NCBI GenBank assembly: GCA_020740775.1
Contig: JAHEWK010000003.1
Span: 558,001-622,000 of the forward strand
Length of the DNA: 64,000 nt
Source of the DNA: Ilyonectria destructans
Taxonomy: Eukaryota > Ascomycota > Sordariomycetes > Hypocreales > Nectriaceae
Reading direction: 5' to 3'
The position numbers and the translations under genes are program-made. Below, in pieces: positions 11,288 through 21,948 of the stretch. The notes under the pieces were generated by a model that saw only the letters and a list, made by a program, of their open reading frames with translations, was not told the DNA's origin and did not search any database. How positions within the stretch are numbered: the stretch's first letter is position 1; the number at the start of each line of letters is the position of its first letter.

Positions 11288-12598
11288 ATGAGATCATTAT
11301 CATCCATTGCTTGCTTGTTGACAGTGTCTGCTGTCCAAGCTACCATCTCCCCCGGCAGCCTCGTTACCATCTCCGGAGCCGTTGATGTCAACAGTCAGTC
11401 GGCATGGTGGAATCCCCTCGATGAGTACGGCGGTTACCAATGGTTGGCCTACCTCCGGAACCCTCTCAGCGGATCTACCGCCAACAATAATGTCATGGTT
11501 GCCCGTCGCTCCAACTCTGATGGAACAATCTCCCGCGACTGTGTCAAGACTTCTGGTGGAGATTGCGCCGTCTTCGTCGATGACAGCGGTCACAACACTC
11601 CCAGTATCGCCGTCGACGGAGATGGCTACGTCCATGTTTTCACGAGCATGCACAATGAAGCGTGGAAGTACTATCGCTCAAGCTCACCGTACAGCGCTAC
11701 CCTTGTGGATCGCAGCTCTGAGATGCCCGACCCGACTGTCTTGATCACGTACCCAGTCGTGAAGCGAGATGCTGATGGCAATCTGTGGTTAATTGTCCGC
11801 GGAGAGGTGACCACCTCGGGTAGAGGCGGCTACTTCTACAAGTACACGACGTCTTCAAACACGTGGGCCCGAATCAGCATCTGGGCGTATAGGGCGGGCT
11901 ACTCGGTCTATCCCGATGACATTCAATTCTCTACTGATGGCGATGTGCACATTCAGTGGGAGTGGAGCAAATACCCGGCCTCTGCAGTGCGCCACCAAGG
12001 CAGCTACGTGCGATACACCCCATCGTCCGGCACGTACAGATCTGCTTCAGGCGCCACGGTCATCCCGCCTCTCACCCAAGACACTGCCGATATTGTGTAC
12101 CAGCCTCTCACCTCAGGCGAGACTTACAGCGGCGATATCAACGCCTCACCCGTGCCAGCGTTCCAAAGTGCCAAGCTTGCCCTCTATGAAGACTCGGCGG
12201 GAGGCGTTCACATCAACAGCGCGTACCGCTTCGCCAACGAGACGGACCAGCTGTGGCAGGTCCGCCGCGCCACGGCAACGTTTGGCACAGCGAGCCCCTG
12301 GAAGCGCGAGATCGTTTACTCAGACGAGAATACCAGCGCGGCCATCGGGGTGACACACGACGGCATGACGGTCCGCATCTACTACTGCCTCGCTAGCGGA
12401 AGTGCTTGGGTTCTGGAGAAGAGCGGCACTTCGGCGTGGACGAATCAGGAACTCGCGCCTGCGGCCGGCAAGAAGGTGAGGCGGCTGCAGGCCAAGATGC
12501 GGTCTGATGGAACGGATATCTTGTATCTGGGCGCGCCTAATAACGTTGATGCGGACACGGGCAGCCTGTATTTCTTGACGGTTGGAGGTAGGGCGTGA
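11288..12598 (+). CDS. Secreted BNR_4-type beta-propeller protein, possible polysaccharide lyase
   Basis: Single exon, 436 residues. An in-frame ATG exists at 11210, but the ATG at 11288 opens a clean signal peptide (residues 1-18, ending VSAVQA), so I chose it. The mature protein has the signature of the BNR-repeat-containing family (BNR_4): a DSGHNTPSIAVDGDGYVHVF segment, then regularly spaced Asp/Trp-rich blades such as DGNLWL, DGDVHIQW and DSAGGVHINSAYR. This indicates a multi-bladed beta-propeller. Members of this fold include bacterial enzymes and fungal lyases acting on glucuronate-containing polysaccharides. Activity on rhamnose-glucuronate linkages is a guess from fold family only. 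It is expected to act outside the cell. No other carbohydrate-active gene is linked to it here. Confidence 0.85.
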   Translation: MRSLSSIACLLTVSAVQATISPGSLVTISGAVDVNSQSAWWNPLDEYGGYQWLAYLRNPLSGSTANNNVMVARRSNSDGTISRDCVKTSGGDCAVFVDDSGHNTPSIAVDGDGYVHVFTSMHNEAWKYYRSSSPYSATLVDRSSEMPDPTVLITYPVVKRDADGNLWLIVRGEVTTSGRGGYFYKYTTSSNTWARISIWAYRAGYSVYPDDIQFSTDGDVHIQWEWSKYPASAVRHQGSYVRYTPSSGTYRSASGATVIPPLTQDTADIVYQPLTSGETYSGDINASPVPAFQSAKLALYEDSAGGVHINSAYRFANETDQLWQVRRATATFGTASPWKREIVYSDENTSAAIGVTHDGMTVRIYYCLASGSAWVLEKSGTSAWTNQELAPAAGKKVRRLQAKMRSDGTDILYLGAPNNVDADTGSLYFLTVGGRA

Positions 12599-13050
12599 TG
12601 GTCCAAGGATGGATCTATCAAACCCCAGATTTATTGAATGCAATTGAATGGTATTGAGGCCGCTTCTTGCACACCCTAAACAGAAAACGTCTCGTTGTTG
12701 GGAGCTCAAAATATGCGGGACACTTCAACCAATACTATTGCGTCTGATGAACCGCCCTGCTCCCCATTAGTTGCCTTGCGACCCATAATCCATGCCCAGG
12801 ATGCCTCTCCAAGCCACCGCCCTACGAAGGCCACTTGACAATACCACCCTACTTTTCCCCGTTTTTTACGCCCTACTTCCTCATGTGCCTTGTGCGTCCG
12901 CGCTCTGGCATCCGTCACCATCCTGGCAGCCCGACGTTAGATACTTAAAGAGGCCCATGACCCACCACACAGTAGTCCTCATCACAAGTCTCTCTTTGCA
13001 TCATTCTGGACTCTCTTTAACCAAGCTCTAGTCGCAACCCAAATTTCAAA
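12599..13050. other. Intergenic, promoter of the TM-zinc-finger gene
   Basis: Nothing coding is supported. The 3' part is a C/T-rich leader running up to the ATG at 13051. Confidence 0.55.
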
Positions 13051-14251
13051 ATGCTTTATGAGTCCACGCTCTGGGCTTGGCTAGCCAACTTTATTGAATG
13101 CCAAAACAAGATTCGGCCTGACTTCAACTTTGAAATGGACATTTTAATCGCCAACAAAGAATGTTTTATCGTCTTTATCCAATATTTTTTGATCATATTC
13201 GCATTGAGACTTGTGCTTCCCTTCATTGATTCAGAATTTCCCGGTGGCCGGAGATATCTATGTACGACTATGCCTTGGACAATTTGGCCGGCGTTAGTGG
13301 TGTTATGGGGCGTGTGCTGGATGTTCTACCCGTCCCCTACCGAGGGGGAATTGGCATTGAAGAACCTGGGCCTCTTGCTGGACAACTTGAACCAAGGTAA
13401 ATGATGCCTGCACAATATGATGACGAGCGCTGACGAAAAATATAGAAGAAACCTCTGCTTTCGCTTGTTGGCTGGTTCGGTGTGACTCCAATATGTTTGG
13501 CGACATGAAGAGGATATCGGAGACTCCAAACCCTGGAACTCTCGATTCACCACAGCTACAACACCCTCCTGAAACAGAAAGTTCAGATCAGAGCAAAACC
13601 CCATCGACCATGGAAGGACTTGGTAGCCTTGAGTCTCATCCCACCCCACCTGATGCTTCGATTCCGACGATTGAGAGCGAGTGTGGGACAAATACGACGG
13701 GCGATGGCGTGTCTTCGATACATTGCCCAGCATGTGGAAAACGGTTCTCTAGACGAGATGTTCGTACTCGTCATCAGAAGGAATCGTGCGAGAAAAACCG
13801 AGCACACCAGAGTGATCATCTCATCCATCTGTGCCCTTACTCAACTTGCAAGCGCTCAAAGTCAGGCCATGCATTCAAGCGACGGGCACACCTTCGGCAG
13901 CACCTCAATCATTGTGATTCGCACAGACAGAAACTGGCAGAAAGCACCGAGTCTCCTATGCAACACAGAGAGAGCATATCTGGCGCTTCCGACCTGGGTA
14001 GAAAACGGCAGGCTAATCATAATATGTCTTTAGATGGAGTGGACGAACTCAAAGGAGAGAGTGAGGGTTCTGATTCTGGAAGGAAAACCCCCCAAAAGTC
14101 GAAACTTGAAGAGAGGCGTCGAGATCTTGCGAGGGAGCTTGAGAAATCAGAGGAGGAGTTCCGGAGGAAGAGGCAGAGGCTTGAAGGACTCGATGCGCGA
14201 ATCCGAAGTTTGGAAAGGGAAATATTGGATCTGTTAAACGGAACGGAATGA
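13051..14251 (+). CDS. Two-TM membrane protein fused to C2H2-like zinc fingers
   Basis: Exons 13051-13396 and 13446-14251 (49-bp intron, GTAAAT...TATAG) give 383 residues. Splicing joins the frames exactly: one base from exon 1 plus two from exon 2 make a Glu codon, and exon 2 stays open. Residues about 38-58 and 74-92 are strongly hydrophobic helices. Residues about 209-230 form a finger with spacing CX2CX12HX4C. A second looser finger follows at about 245-268 (CX4C, then HX3H). A Lys/Glu/Arg-rich coiled coil occupies about 330-380. Either this is a membrane-anchored potential DNA- or RNA-binding protein, or two genes are wrongly joined. I favour one gene because the intron has correct signals and the next ATG, at 13493, lies 47 bases into exon 2 behind coding-like sequence. 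No known family is recognised for the fusion. Confidence 0.65.
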
Positions 14252-14277
14252 GAGTATTAGTTGGGTTTTTTTTTTAG

Positions 14278-14358
14278 TATTGCTATTCGCACAAGAGAAT
14301 ATTGCTATTCGCACAAGAGAATATTGCTATTCGCACAAGAGAATATTGCTATTCGCAC
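14278..14358 (+). repeat. 22-bp tandem repeat, 3.7 copies
   Basis: Three perfect copies of the unit TATTGCTATTCGCACAAGAG plus AA (14278-14299, 14300-14321, 14322-14343) and a fourth copy truncated after 15 bases (14344-14358). The 12-mer ATTGCTATTCGC inside the unit recurs at 26881-26892 and, inverted, at 63571-63582. Confidence 0.95.
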
Positions 14359-14602
14359 ACAGGTACAAGTCCCTTTAGCTAAAGCTCAGGGCAAACCAAT
14401 GTACCCAAGGTCGTATGCACATTGGAGTCCTTAGACCTCAGGCTCATATTTATCAATAAAAAAGACTTAATAATTCTTTTTAAAAAATAAACTAAAAAGT
14501 CTTTAGTAGATAAATACTAAAAATTAGCCTTCTAAAAGTTTATTAGGATAATAGATAATTATTAGTAAGATTCAGGATGCAGTGATGTGTGCAAGTAGCA
14601 AT
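14345..14602. mobile_element. MITE-like AT-rich element with 16-bp inverted ends
   Basis: The left end 14345-14360 (ATTGCTATTCGCACAC) and the reverse complement of 14587-14602 match at 14 of 16 bases. Both mismatches are C/T transitions. A second, gapped match to the same end follows at 14611-14622. The 258-bp interval is markedly AT-rich around 14440-14560 and has no coding capacity, as expected for a non-autonomous DNA element or its remnant. No clear target-site duplication is visible, and the left end overlaps the tandem array, so the boundaries are uncertain. Confidence 0.45.
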
Positions 14603-14893
14603 GGGTGTATGTGTGAATAGCATTACTCTTTTTATTTATATTTGACTCTTTGCTTATCGAATCGAACTGTGCCTAATCGACATAATGAAAATGTGAAAGG
14701 AACAAGGCCAAGGTGGGGTTACTCTATTCATCCAGAGCAACCAAACACGCCCGTTGAGTTGCCGCTGCAGCCTAAACCAGCGCCGGATCAGATCACACCA
14801 AACCGACTCAACTTTCTCCCCTGGCAAACCCTTTTACTTGTTCACCTTTCGCGCCTTTCCTACATTTATGTTCATTCTCTACACACTGGAATC

Positions 14894-16689
14894 ATGTCAT
14901 CAGAATCCGAAAAAGACGAAACAATACCTGAGCGACCCCCAGAAGCCATCTGGTGTGAGCGGTATGAGCATATTGTCAAGGTGATGCCACATGAGAGGCT
15001 AGAAAGATATGTGCCAGGAGGTTTTCACCCTGTTACCCTAGGCGATACTTTCTGTGACGGAAGGTATACGGTTCGTCACAAGCTGGGCCACGGTGGGTAT
15101 TCAACCGTCTGGCTAGTGCGAGATCGCCAAGAGAAGTGCGAAAAGTCCTCTCTGTGCCCTCGATTCGGTACTGACCTTTGGTATTTCTAGTCGATGGGTT
15201 TCTATCAAGATCAAGCAGGCTTACGTCTCAACATGTGAACTGGAGCAAGACCCAGAGGTGAAGGCGTTGAAACTCCTAGAAAGGCGGTTTCAGAAGAGCA
15301 TCGCCACAAAATCAAGGTGCTTTCCCGAGTTGCTGGGTTATTTTCGGCATACTGGTCCAAATGGCACGCATACCTGCCTCGTCACCGAGTTGTTAGGACC
15401 TGCAATTTCCACGGTCCAAAAAGTATTCGAGGAGTCCCGCGTTTACGGTTCAATGACGTTGACCAATTTCGAATTGGCCAATTACGACATGGACTCGATT
15501 TCCGGAGCTGACGATTGGACATTTCAACCGCATGTCGTTCTGAGGACTTCGAAACAACTCCTCGAGGCTCTTGCAGATGCCCACGAGGCTGGGATTGCGC
15601 ATGGAGGTATATGAAGCACACAGCCTATTCATTATTCAATTGATATCGCTAATTTCGATGCTGTAATCCAAGATATAACGCCGAACAATGTCGCCTTCAC
15701 CTGTAGAGAGGTATGTCATAGTGATAGGGACCTCTGGGATGCTTTGTGCAAGCCAAGAATAGCGCCGTATACTGGTGAGGAGCCCCGGTCGGCCCATTTC
15801 CCTCAGCAGCTGGTAGGATCAACGATGTGGCTAGGGCGGTATGACAACGAATGGGAAGACATCCGACTGATTGATTGGGGTGACTCCTACCCGGTCGACG
15901 AAACACGCTCGGAACTCTCCGAACCTATAACTCTGAGATCCCCAGAAACATTTTTCCTGGGCTTTTTTGACTATCAACACGACTTGTGGAGAGCGGGCTG
16001 CGTGGTGAGAGCCTTTTTACGTGGCATGTATGAGTTCACGGGCTGATCGATCAGATTTACGAGTTGTTCTTCCAGAAGCATCCGTTCGGATCTTATATTT
16101 GGTCTGATGTAGATTCGATTCAGCACATCATCATGAAAATGGGACCACTACCTTCGGACTGGCACGCCCGGTGGGAAGAGATAAGTAACGGTAACACACA
16201 GGTAGACTTTCGCGGAGGTAAGTCTGTCGCCAAGTGCCAGGAAAGAATTGAGCTTATGTATTACTAGACGAGACCTGGGTGCGGAAACCCCTCGTGGATA
16301 TATTCGAGCCTCGTCGGAATAACATCATCTCTATTTTTGAGAAAAATGCAACTTACGAGGATGGTGAAGACGACGACCGCAAGCGTAGGGAAGACTATGA
16401 AGCGTTACGGACCCTATTACGCCCGATGGTGGGTTTGATGCAACATGAACCGGCCAAACGCATTTCAGTCCAAGAGGCGGCATCGTACATCCAATGGACC
16501 GATCATTGGAGAGAGTGGTCATCTGAGAGGGAGGGCTCAGATGGTGATGGATCGGCCGGATATTGTTTCGAGGATAAGGGTTTAGAAGGGGATGTCTTTG
16601 AGGAGGAGGGTCAGGGCTTGAGTGGCGACGGCTTGGGTGATTTCTTTGAGATGGCGCTGCAGTTCGGGGAAGTGTCATGTGGCGACTAG
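14894..16689 (+). CDS. SRPK-like protein kinase, lineage-specific
   Basis: Exons 14894-15135, 15191-15606, 15673-16004, 16055-16217 and 16268-16689 give 524 residues. All four introns (50-66 bp) have good signals. The kinase core is complete: glycine loop LGHGGYSTVW (64-73), candidate beta3 lysine in VSIKIKQ (Lys87), catalytic loop HGDITPNN with Asp220, metal-binding motif DWG instead of DFG (Asp287), LRSPE in place of APE, and DLWRAGCV of the F helix. The layout and the segments HPFGSYIW and DSIQHIIMKMGPLP are like SR-protein kinase relatives that are expanded in filamentous fungi. The region that would hold the SRPK insert is short, and the C-terminus is an acidic Glu/Gly/Asp tail. It is probably active, since the key Lys and Asp residues are present, but the substrate is unknown. 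It sits in the accessory block beside a repeat element. Confidence 0.85.
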
Positions 16690-17088
16690 TCCCAGCTCCG
16701 TCTTGACCATGTTAGCCATTTCCTAAAAGGCTCCCCACAGATCATGTACGAACAAAGACTGTAGCTCTCTTCATTAGCACATAGATCAAGGCCAGAATCC
16801 AACAACGGGCTTCCATCGAGTATGGAGGACTCTCAACCCATCGAAAGTTAGCTTCGGACAACCGACGCCTGAATCAACCTCTCCGAGCCTCATTCATTAG
16901 CCCGGAATCTGATTTGCCCATATTCCCCGGAATACCCCTCGATAAGGGGACCTAATGTTTGCATCTAACTTATTGCGTTTTCGTTGTGCCTGTCACAGTT
17001 GCCAAGGCCCATAAGACAAAGGTCAGTCAGTGTACAAAAGCCTTACTGTTAAGCTATTGTATCCTTCTGGTACTGGGTGTAGTACTAA

Positions 17089-17361
17089 ATGTGGGTCTCC
17101 ATTGTTTGTAAATGCTGTATAGCTTTGATCTACATAATGATATTGGGTAAAGCTAAAAAGAAAAAAGAGAACGAAAATGGCTTTCCTCCAGAATACTCTG
17201 CGCTATTCATGTCTCTAATATTTTATGCTCCCTTTTTCTCCGCAGTGATGCTCGCAGCACTACGTCATGGGTCAGCTTCTGAGTTGTTGCGGGGTGTGTT
17301 TACAGCGGTTGCTACCTGCGCCTCAGTTGGAGTCGCACAACTATTATTATCTACAATATAG
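17089..17361 (+). CDS. Small hydrophobic hypothetical ORF, possibly a fragment
   Basis: A 90-codon frame with a short N-terminal hydrophobic segment, a KKKKENEN basic patch and a long hydrophobic C-terminal half (SLIFYAPFFSAVMLAALRHG and onward). No family is recognised. Its second half is the upstream copy of a sequence repeated at 22151-22278. In that second copy the same reading frame is clearly related but carries an in-frame TGA and other changes. This suggests that the sequence once encoded protein or belongs to a decayed duplicated element. A short intron ending at CCTCCAG (about 17190) is also imaginable. Expression is unproven. Confidence 0.3.
   Translation: MWVSIVCKCCIALIYIMILGKAKKKKENENGFPPEYSALFMSLIFYAPFFSAVMLAALRHGSASELLRGVFTAVATCASVGVAQLLLSTI
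17189..17316 (+). repeat. Upstream copy of direct repeat flanking NACHT gene
   Basis: Aligns by eye over about 128 bp with 22151-22278 at roughly 70-75% identity with small indels. Shared anchors include AGAATACT, CGCTATTCATGTCTCT, TTCTGAGT and TTACAGCGG. The two copies lie in the same orientation on either side of the NACHT-WD40 gene. Confidence 0.75.
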
Positions 17362-17584
17362 GCCTCCGCGTATCACTGTGATACCGTGCACCAGATTTCA
17401 GACGTCTATTGGCAGTTGTTGGGTCAATTCGACCAGGGTGATAATCCCGTGATATGTAAACTGCATAACTACAATCATTATATGCAGTATCGCAGCCTCG
17501 CCAACCCCTCACCTAGTTTTTCGTCCACCATCGCACTTGTCGCAAAGCTTTGAACGCAGTCCGTACTCCTACCATTCGACAACG

Positions 17585-20500
17585 ATGGAGGGTCTCGGTG
17601 TTGCCGTCAACGTCGTCGCAGTCGTTGACTTATCTGTGAAGGTTGCGTCAATCTGCCTCCAGTACGCCAAAGACGTAAGAAATGCCGCAACGGATATTGA
17701 GCGACTTCACGAAGAAGTCACCAACCTTCGACGGATTTCCGAAGATGTCCAGAGTTTGCTCAAGAGTCCCAATGGGAAAAAGCTCGAAAAATCTCAGAAT
17801 TTGGACGATGCTCTTGGTCGCAGCCTCTCGCGCCTTACGGAGCTAGAGGAGAGACTCAAACCCAGCACAACCAACAAGGCAATGAGCAGGGTAGGATTTC
17901 GTGCTTTGAAATGGCCGTTCAAGCGCAGCGAAGTCGAGCCACTTCTCCAGGAATTTTGGGGATGCACTCAGACAATCTCTTTGACTCTCCAAGTGGATCA
18001 AACGTAAGCCTCTTCTATCTTTATTCTGACTCTTATCTCATGAAGTCTGTTTAGTGGAGTTCTTCTCGAAGTTGATCGGAATATCGTACAAATCGACAGA
18101 AAGCTATTCAGTATCGACCAAAAGACAGTACTACAGCAGCTTCCCGTAGCTGAAGGGGCAAGTTTTGATTCCCGCGCTGAGGAACACAACCCAACCTGTC
18201 TGCGCAACACACGAGTCGACATTCTCCAACAAATTTCGGATTGGTCTAATGACCCTTATGCCAAGCCCATTTTCTGGCTTAATGGGATGGCTGGTACGGG
18301 AAAGTCTACCATATCCCGCACTCTTGCTCGGTCATTTGATAGCTCAGGATATCTTGGCGCAAGCTTTCTGTTCAAGAGAGGGGAAGCCGATCGAGGGAGC
18401 CTATCTAAATTCTTCACAACAATTGCAGCTCAGTTGGCTGAAAGAGTGCCCGATCTTGCAGTGCATATTAAAGCTGCAATCGATGCCGACCCTACTATTG
18501 CGAGAAAGGCAGCACGGGAACAGTTCGATAGGCTTATTATGCAGCCGCTGGCAAAGATCCATCAAGAGTCTCGGGGATTAACTACTTTGGTAGTTGTTGT
18601 TGATGCTCTTGATGAATGTGAGCTTGATGAAGACGTCAAGTTAATCATCAATCTTTTCTCTCACTCTAAGACCTTAGAGTTTTTAAGTCTAAGGTTCTTC
18701 GTAACCAGCAGGCCAGAACTTCCTATTCGCCTTGGTTTCAATGCTATTAAGGGCACATACCAGGATGTTGTCCTTCATGAAATTGATCCTCAAATTATTA
18801 AGCATGACATCTCGGCGTTTATGGAGCAAGAGCTTATGAGAATCAAGAATGAGTACAACTCGTCTGTATCAGAAGACCGGCAACTATCAACTGAGTGGCC
18901 AGGGGAAAGAAATGTCGACATTCTTGTCAAAATGGCCATCCCGCTGTTCGTCTTTGCTGCTACTGTATGCCGTTTCCTTGCCGATCGAAAATGCGGCAAC
19001 CCCAACAAACAATTGAAACAAGTCCTAGAGTTTCAATCAGAAAGCCAGACGTTACAGCTTGACGCGACGTATCTGCCCATCATGCATCGGCTCATTGAAG
19101 GCTTAACAGAAAAGCAGCAGGGTGAGGTTATCAAGCGTTTTCGGTACATTGTTGGCTCCATTGTTACTCTAGCGAACCCTCTGCCTCTACCTGCTCTTGG
19201 CCAGATTCTTGATGTTCAGAAAGAGACGATCGATGACCAGTTGGATCTGCTTCACTCGGTCCTAAGCATACCGTTATCTAGCCAATCTCCTGTGAGACTG
19301 CTACATCTCTCCTTCCGCGACTTCTTAGTAAATCCTGAGAGGCGAGAGAAGAGTGCATTTTGGATAGATGAAAAGCAGACTCACAACCAGCTAGCTACAA
19401 ACTGTCTGCGTGTGATGGGAAAGAACCTACAATCAGACATATGCAAACTCATACAGCCAGGAGCAGACCGTACATCGCTTTCGTCTGAGACTATTTCTTT
19501 GCATATCCCACCGGAGATGCAATATGCTTGCCTTTACTGGGCTCAACATATACAACAAGCCGACGTAGGCATGGAGAATGATGGACCTATCTACAATTTC
19601 TTATTGCAGCATTTTCTTCATTGGCTAGAAGTATTAAGCCTTATTGGGAGGATATCAGAAAGCCTCAGGATTCTCAAGGAGTTGCAAGTAGCTTGCAAGG
19701 TAAGTAAGTACTATAAAGCAGAAGACTAAGTATACTAATGAAATTACAGTTATCAGGGGGTGAACTGCTAGTGGACTTCATCCAAGATGCACAGCGATTC
19801 GTCCTTGCCAACATATCTGTGATAGACTCCACGCCTCTTCAGATCTACTCCTCAGTCCTTGCCTTTACACCAAAGAACAGTATGGTGCGGAAAGCGTTCT
19901 TCCAGGATCATCAGGCTCCTAAGTGGATTTCTCTTGCGCCGGAACCAGAGGATGAATGGGATCAATGCCAACAGATCTTAGAGGGCCATGTTTTTACGTT
20001 GTTGGCATTCTCACCCGACTCAAAACTCCTTGCTTCAACGGGTGATGAGACCGTCCGTCTCTGGCAAGTCAATGGGGGTATTGCATGCATCCATGAACTC
20101 AAGGGCCACACAAGTCGGGTACCAGCACTAGCCTTCTCGCCTGACTCAAAGCTCCTGGCATCTGTATCTGATGACAAGACTGTCCGTCTCTGGGAAGTTG
20201 ATAGTGGCATATGTACATGCATTCAGGAGCTTCAGTACTATCCCTACAGTGTTGAGTCAGCAGCCTTCTCACCTGACTTCAAGCTCCTTGCCTCCTCAGC
20301 GTCTGTTGGTGAGATTATCGGTCTCTGGCAAGTTGGTGGGAGCAGCACATGTATCCAAGAGTTTAAGGGCCACACAGGCGATATATCATCACTGGTATTC
20401 TGGTCTGACTCAAAACTCCTCGCCTCAGCATCCGACAAGGGGACTATCCGGCTCTGGCAAGTTGACACCAGTACATGTATTCAGGAGTTTAAGGGTCATG

Positions 20501-21948
20501 CAGACATACTATCTGTATCCTTCTCACCTGACTTGAGATTTGTCGCCTCAACATCTACGGACAAAAGTGTCCGGCTTTGGCAAGTTGGGGGGAGCAGTAT
20601 ATGCATTCAAGAGCTTAAGGGTCATACCGACTGGGTACGATCAGTAGTCTTTTCGCCTGACTCAAAGCTTCTCGCCTCGTCGTCAAATGATAACACTATC
20701 CGACTCTGGCAAGTTGGTGAAAGCAGCACATGCATCCAGGAGCTGAAGGGCCATGTGGATTGGGTACGATCATTGGCCTTCTTACCTAACTCAAAACTTC
20801 TCGCCTCAGCATCTGATGATATGACTATCCGGCTTTGGGATATCAAAGACGGCATACACACATATACCCATGAGCTTAAGGAGCATGCAGGTTGGGTACG
20901 ATCGGTAGTCTTCTCGCCTGACTTGAAGGTTCTCGCCTCAGTATCTAATAACAAAACTGTGCAGCTGTGGCAAGCCGACCGTGGTATATGGACCCAAGAG
21001 CTAGTGGGTCATACAGACTGGGTACGATCAATTGCCTTCTCACCTAACTCGAAGCTTCTCGCCTCGGCATCTGAAGATAAGACAGTCCGGCTTTGGGAAG
21101 TTGAAACCGGCCTATGCATTCAGGAGCTTAAGGGCCATACGAACTGCATATGGCCGGTAGTCTTCTCACCTAACTCAAAATTCCTCGCATCAGCATCTAA
21201 GGATAAAACCGTCCGGATTTGGGATGCTGTTACTGGTAGCATGCATAAATGTACCCAGGAGCTTAAGGGCCATGAACGCTTGATACAATCAGTAGTCTTC
21301 TCACCTGACTCAAAGCTTCTCGCCTCAGCATCTGCAGATCACACAGTCCGACTCTGGGAAGTTGAAACCGGCATATGCATTCACAAGCTTATGGGTCATA
21401 CATCGTGGGTACGATCGGCAGTCTTCTCACCTGACTCTAAGCTTCTCGCCTCGGCTTCGAATGATCAGACAGTCCGGCTTTGGGAAGTTGAAACTGGGAT
21501 GTGCGTCCATAAACTTGAGGATCATACACACTGGGTACGATCAGTAGCCTTCTCATCTGACTCGAAACTTCTCGCCTCGGCATCTTCTGACGAGACTGTT
21601 CGGCTCTGGGAAGTTAGTGGCGGCGCATGCATTCAGAAAATAAGCGGCATTTCGACTTATCACCTTCAATTTAACCCCAAGGAGCCGTGTATCCACACTG
21701 ATGTTGGCACCATTTCTCTTCCAAGGTGTGCTTTATCCAATGGATATCGGACTACACCCCTCGCCCAATGCCTCTCCGGTATTGGTATTAGTGAGAATAT
21801 GTGCTGGGTTACGTGGCAAGGAAACAGATTGTTTTGGTTGCCGACGTCATTTCGCGCGAAATGTTCAATTGTCTCAGGATCTACCTTGGTAATTGGCTGT
21901 GGCTCAGGCAGAGTCATTTTTCTGACATTCAGAGATCCAAGACTGTAG
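17585..21948 (+). CDS. NACHT-WD40 STAND (NLR-like) protein
   Basis: Exons 17585-18003, 18055-19699 and 19750-21948 (introns of 51 and 50 bp) give 1,420 residues. Residues 1-140 begin MEGLGVAVNVVAVVDLSVKV and match the Helo-like N-terminal domain of fungal STAND proteins. The NACHT ATPase follows, with Walker A GMAGTGKST at 217-225 and Walker B VVVVDALDE around Asp323. Thirteen WD40 repeats of about 42 residues fill 765-1318, and a 100-residue tail closes the protein. This is the architecture of HET-E/HNWD-type proteins, in which the WD40 domain senses a ligand, NACHT oligomerises and the N-terminal domain signals, often to trigger incompatibility or cell death. The specific ligand is unknown. 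The start at 17585 is preferred over an in-frame upstream ATG because the Helo-like domain begins there. Reading frame and motifs are intact, so the gene looks functional. Confidence 0.93.
19978..21639 (+). repeat. WD40-coding repeat array, 13 units
   Basis: Thirteen tandem units of about 126-135 bp encode L-GH...W/V-SVVFSPDSKLLASASDD-TVRLW-V modules. Units 6, 9, 11, 12 and 13 are most alike at DNA level, sharing long runs such as CGACTGGGTACGATC-like and AAGCTTCTCGCCTC-like blocks. Units 3, 4 and 5 are more diverged. The variation is concentrated just after the GH dipeptide and around the ASASxDxT loop, which are the exposed positions in WD40 blades. Confidence 0.9.

Larger units (their letters stand above)
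14252..14893. other. Repeat-bearing intergenic region
   Basis: Begins with a poly-T tract, then a 22-bp tandem array, an AT-rich element with inverted ends, and a C-rich leader for the kinase gene. No coding frame is supported. Confidence 0.7.
16690..17584. other. Intergenic between kinase and NACHT gene
   Basis: AT-rich stretch with one small hydrophobic frame (17089-17361) that contains the upstream copy of the flanking direct repeat. The rest shows no gene. The last 60 bases are the likely leader of the NACHT gene. Confidence 0.5.
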
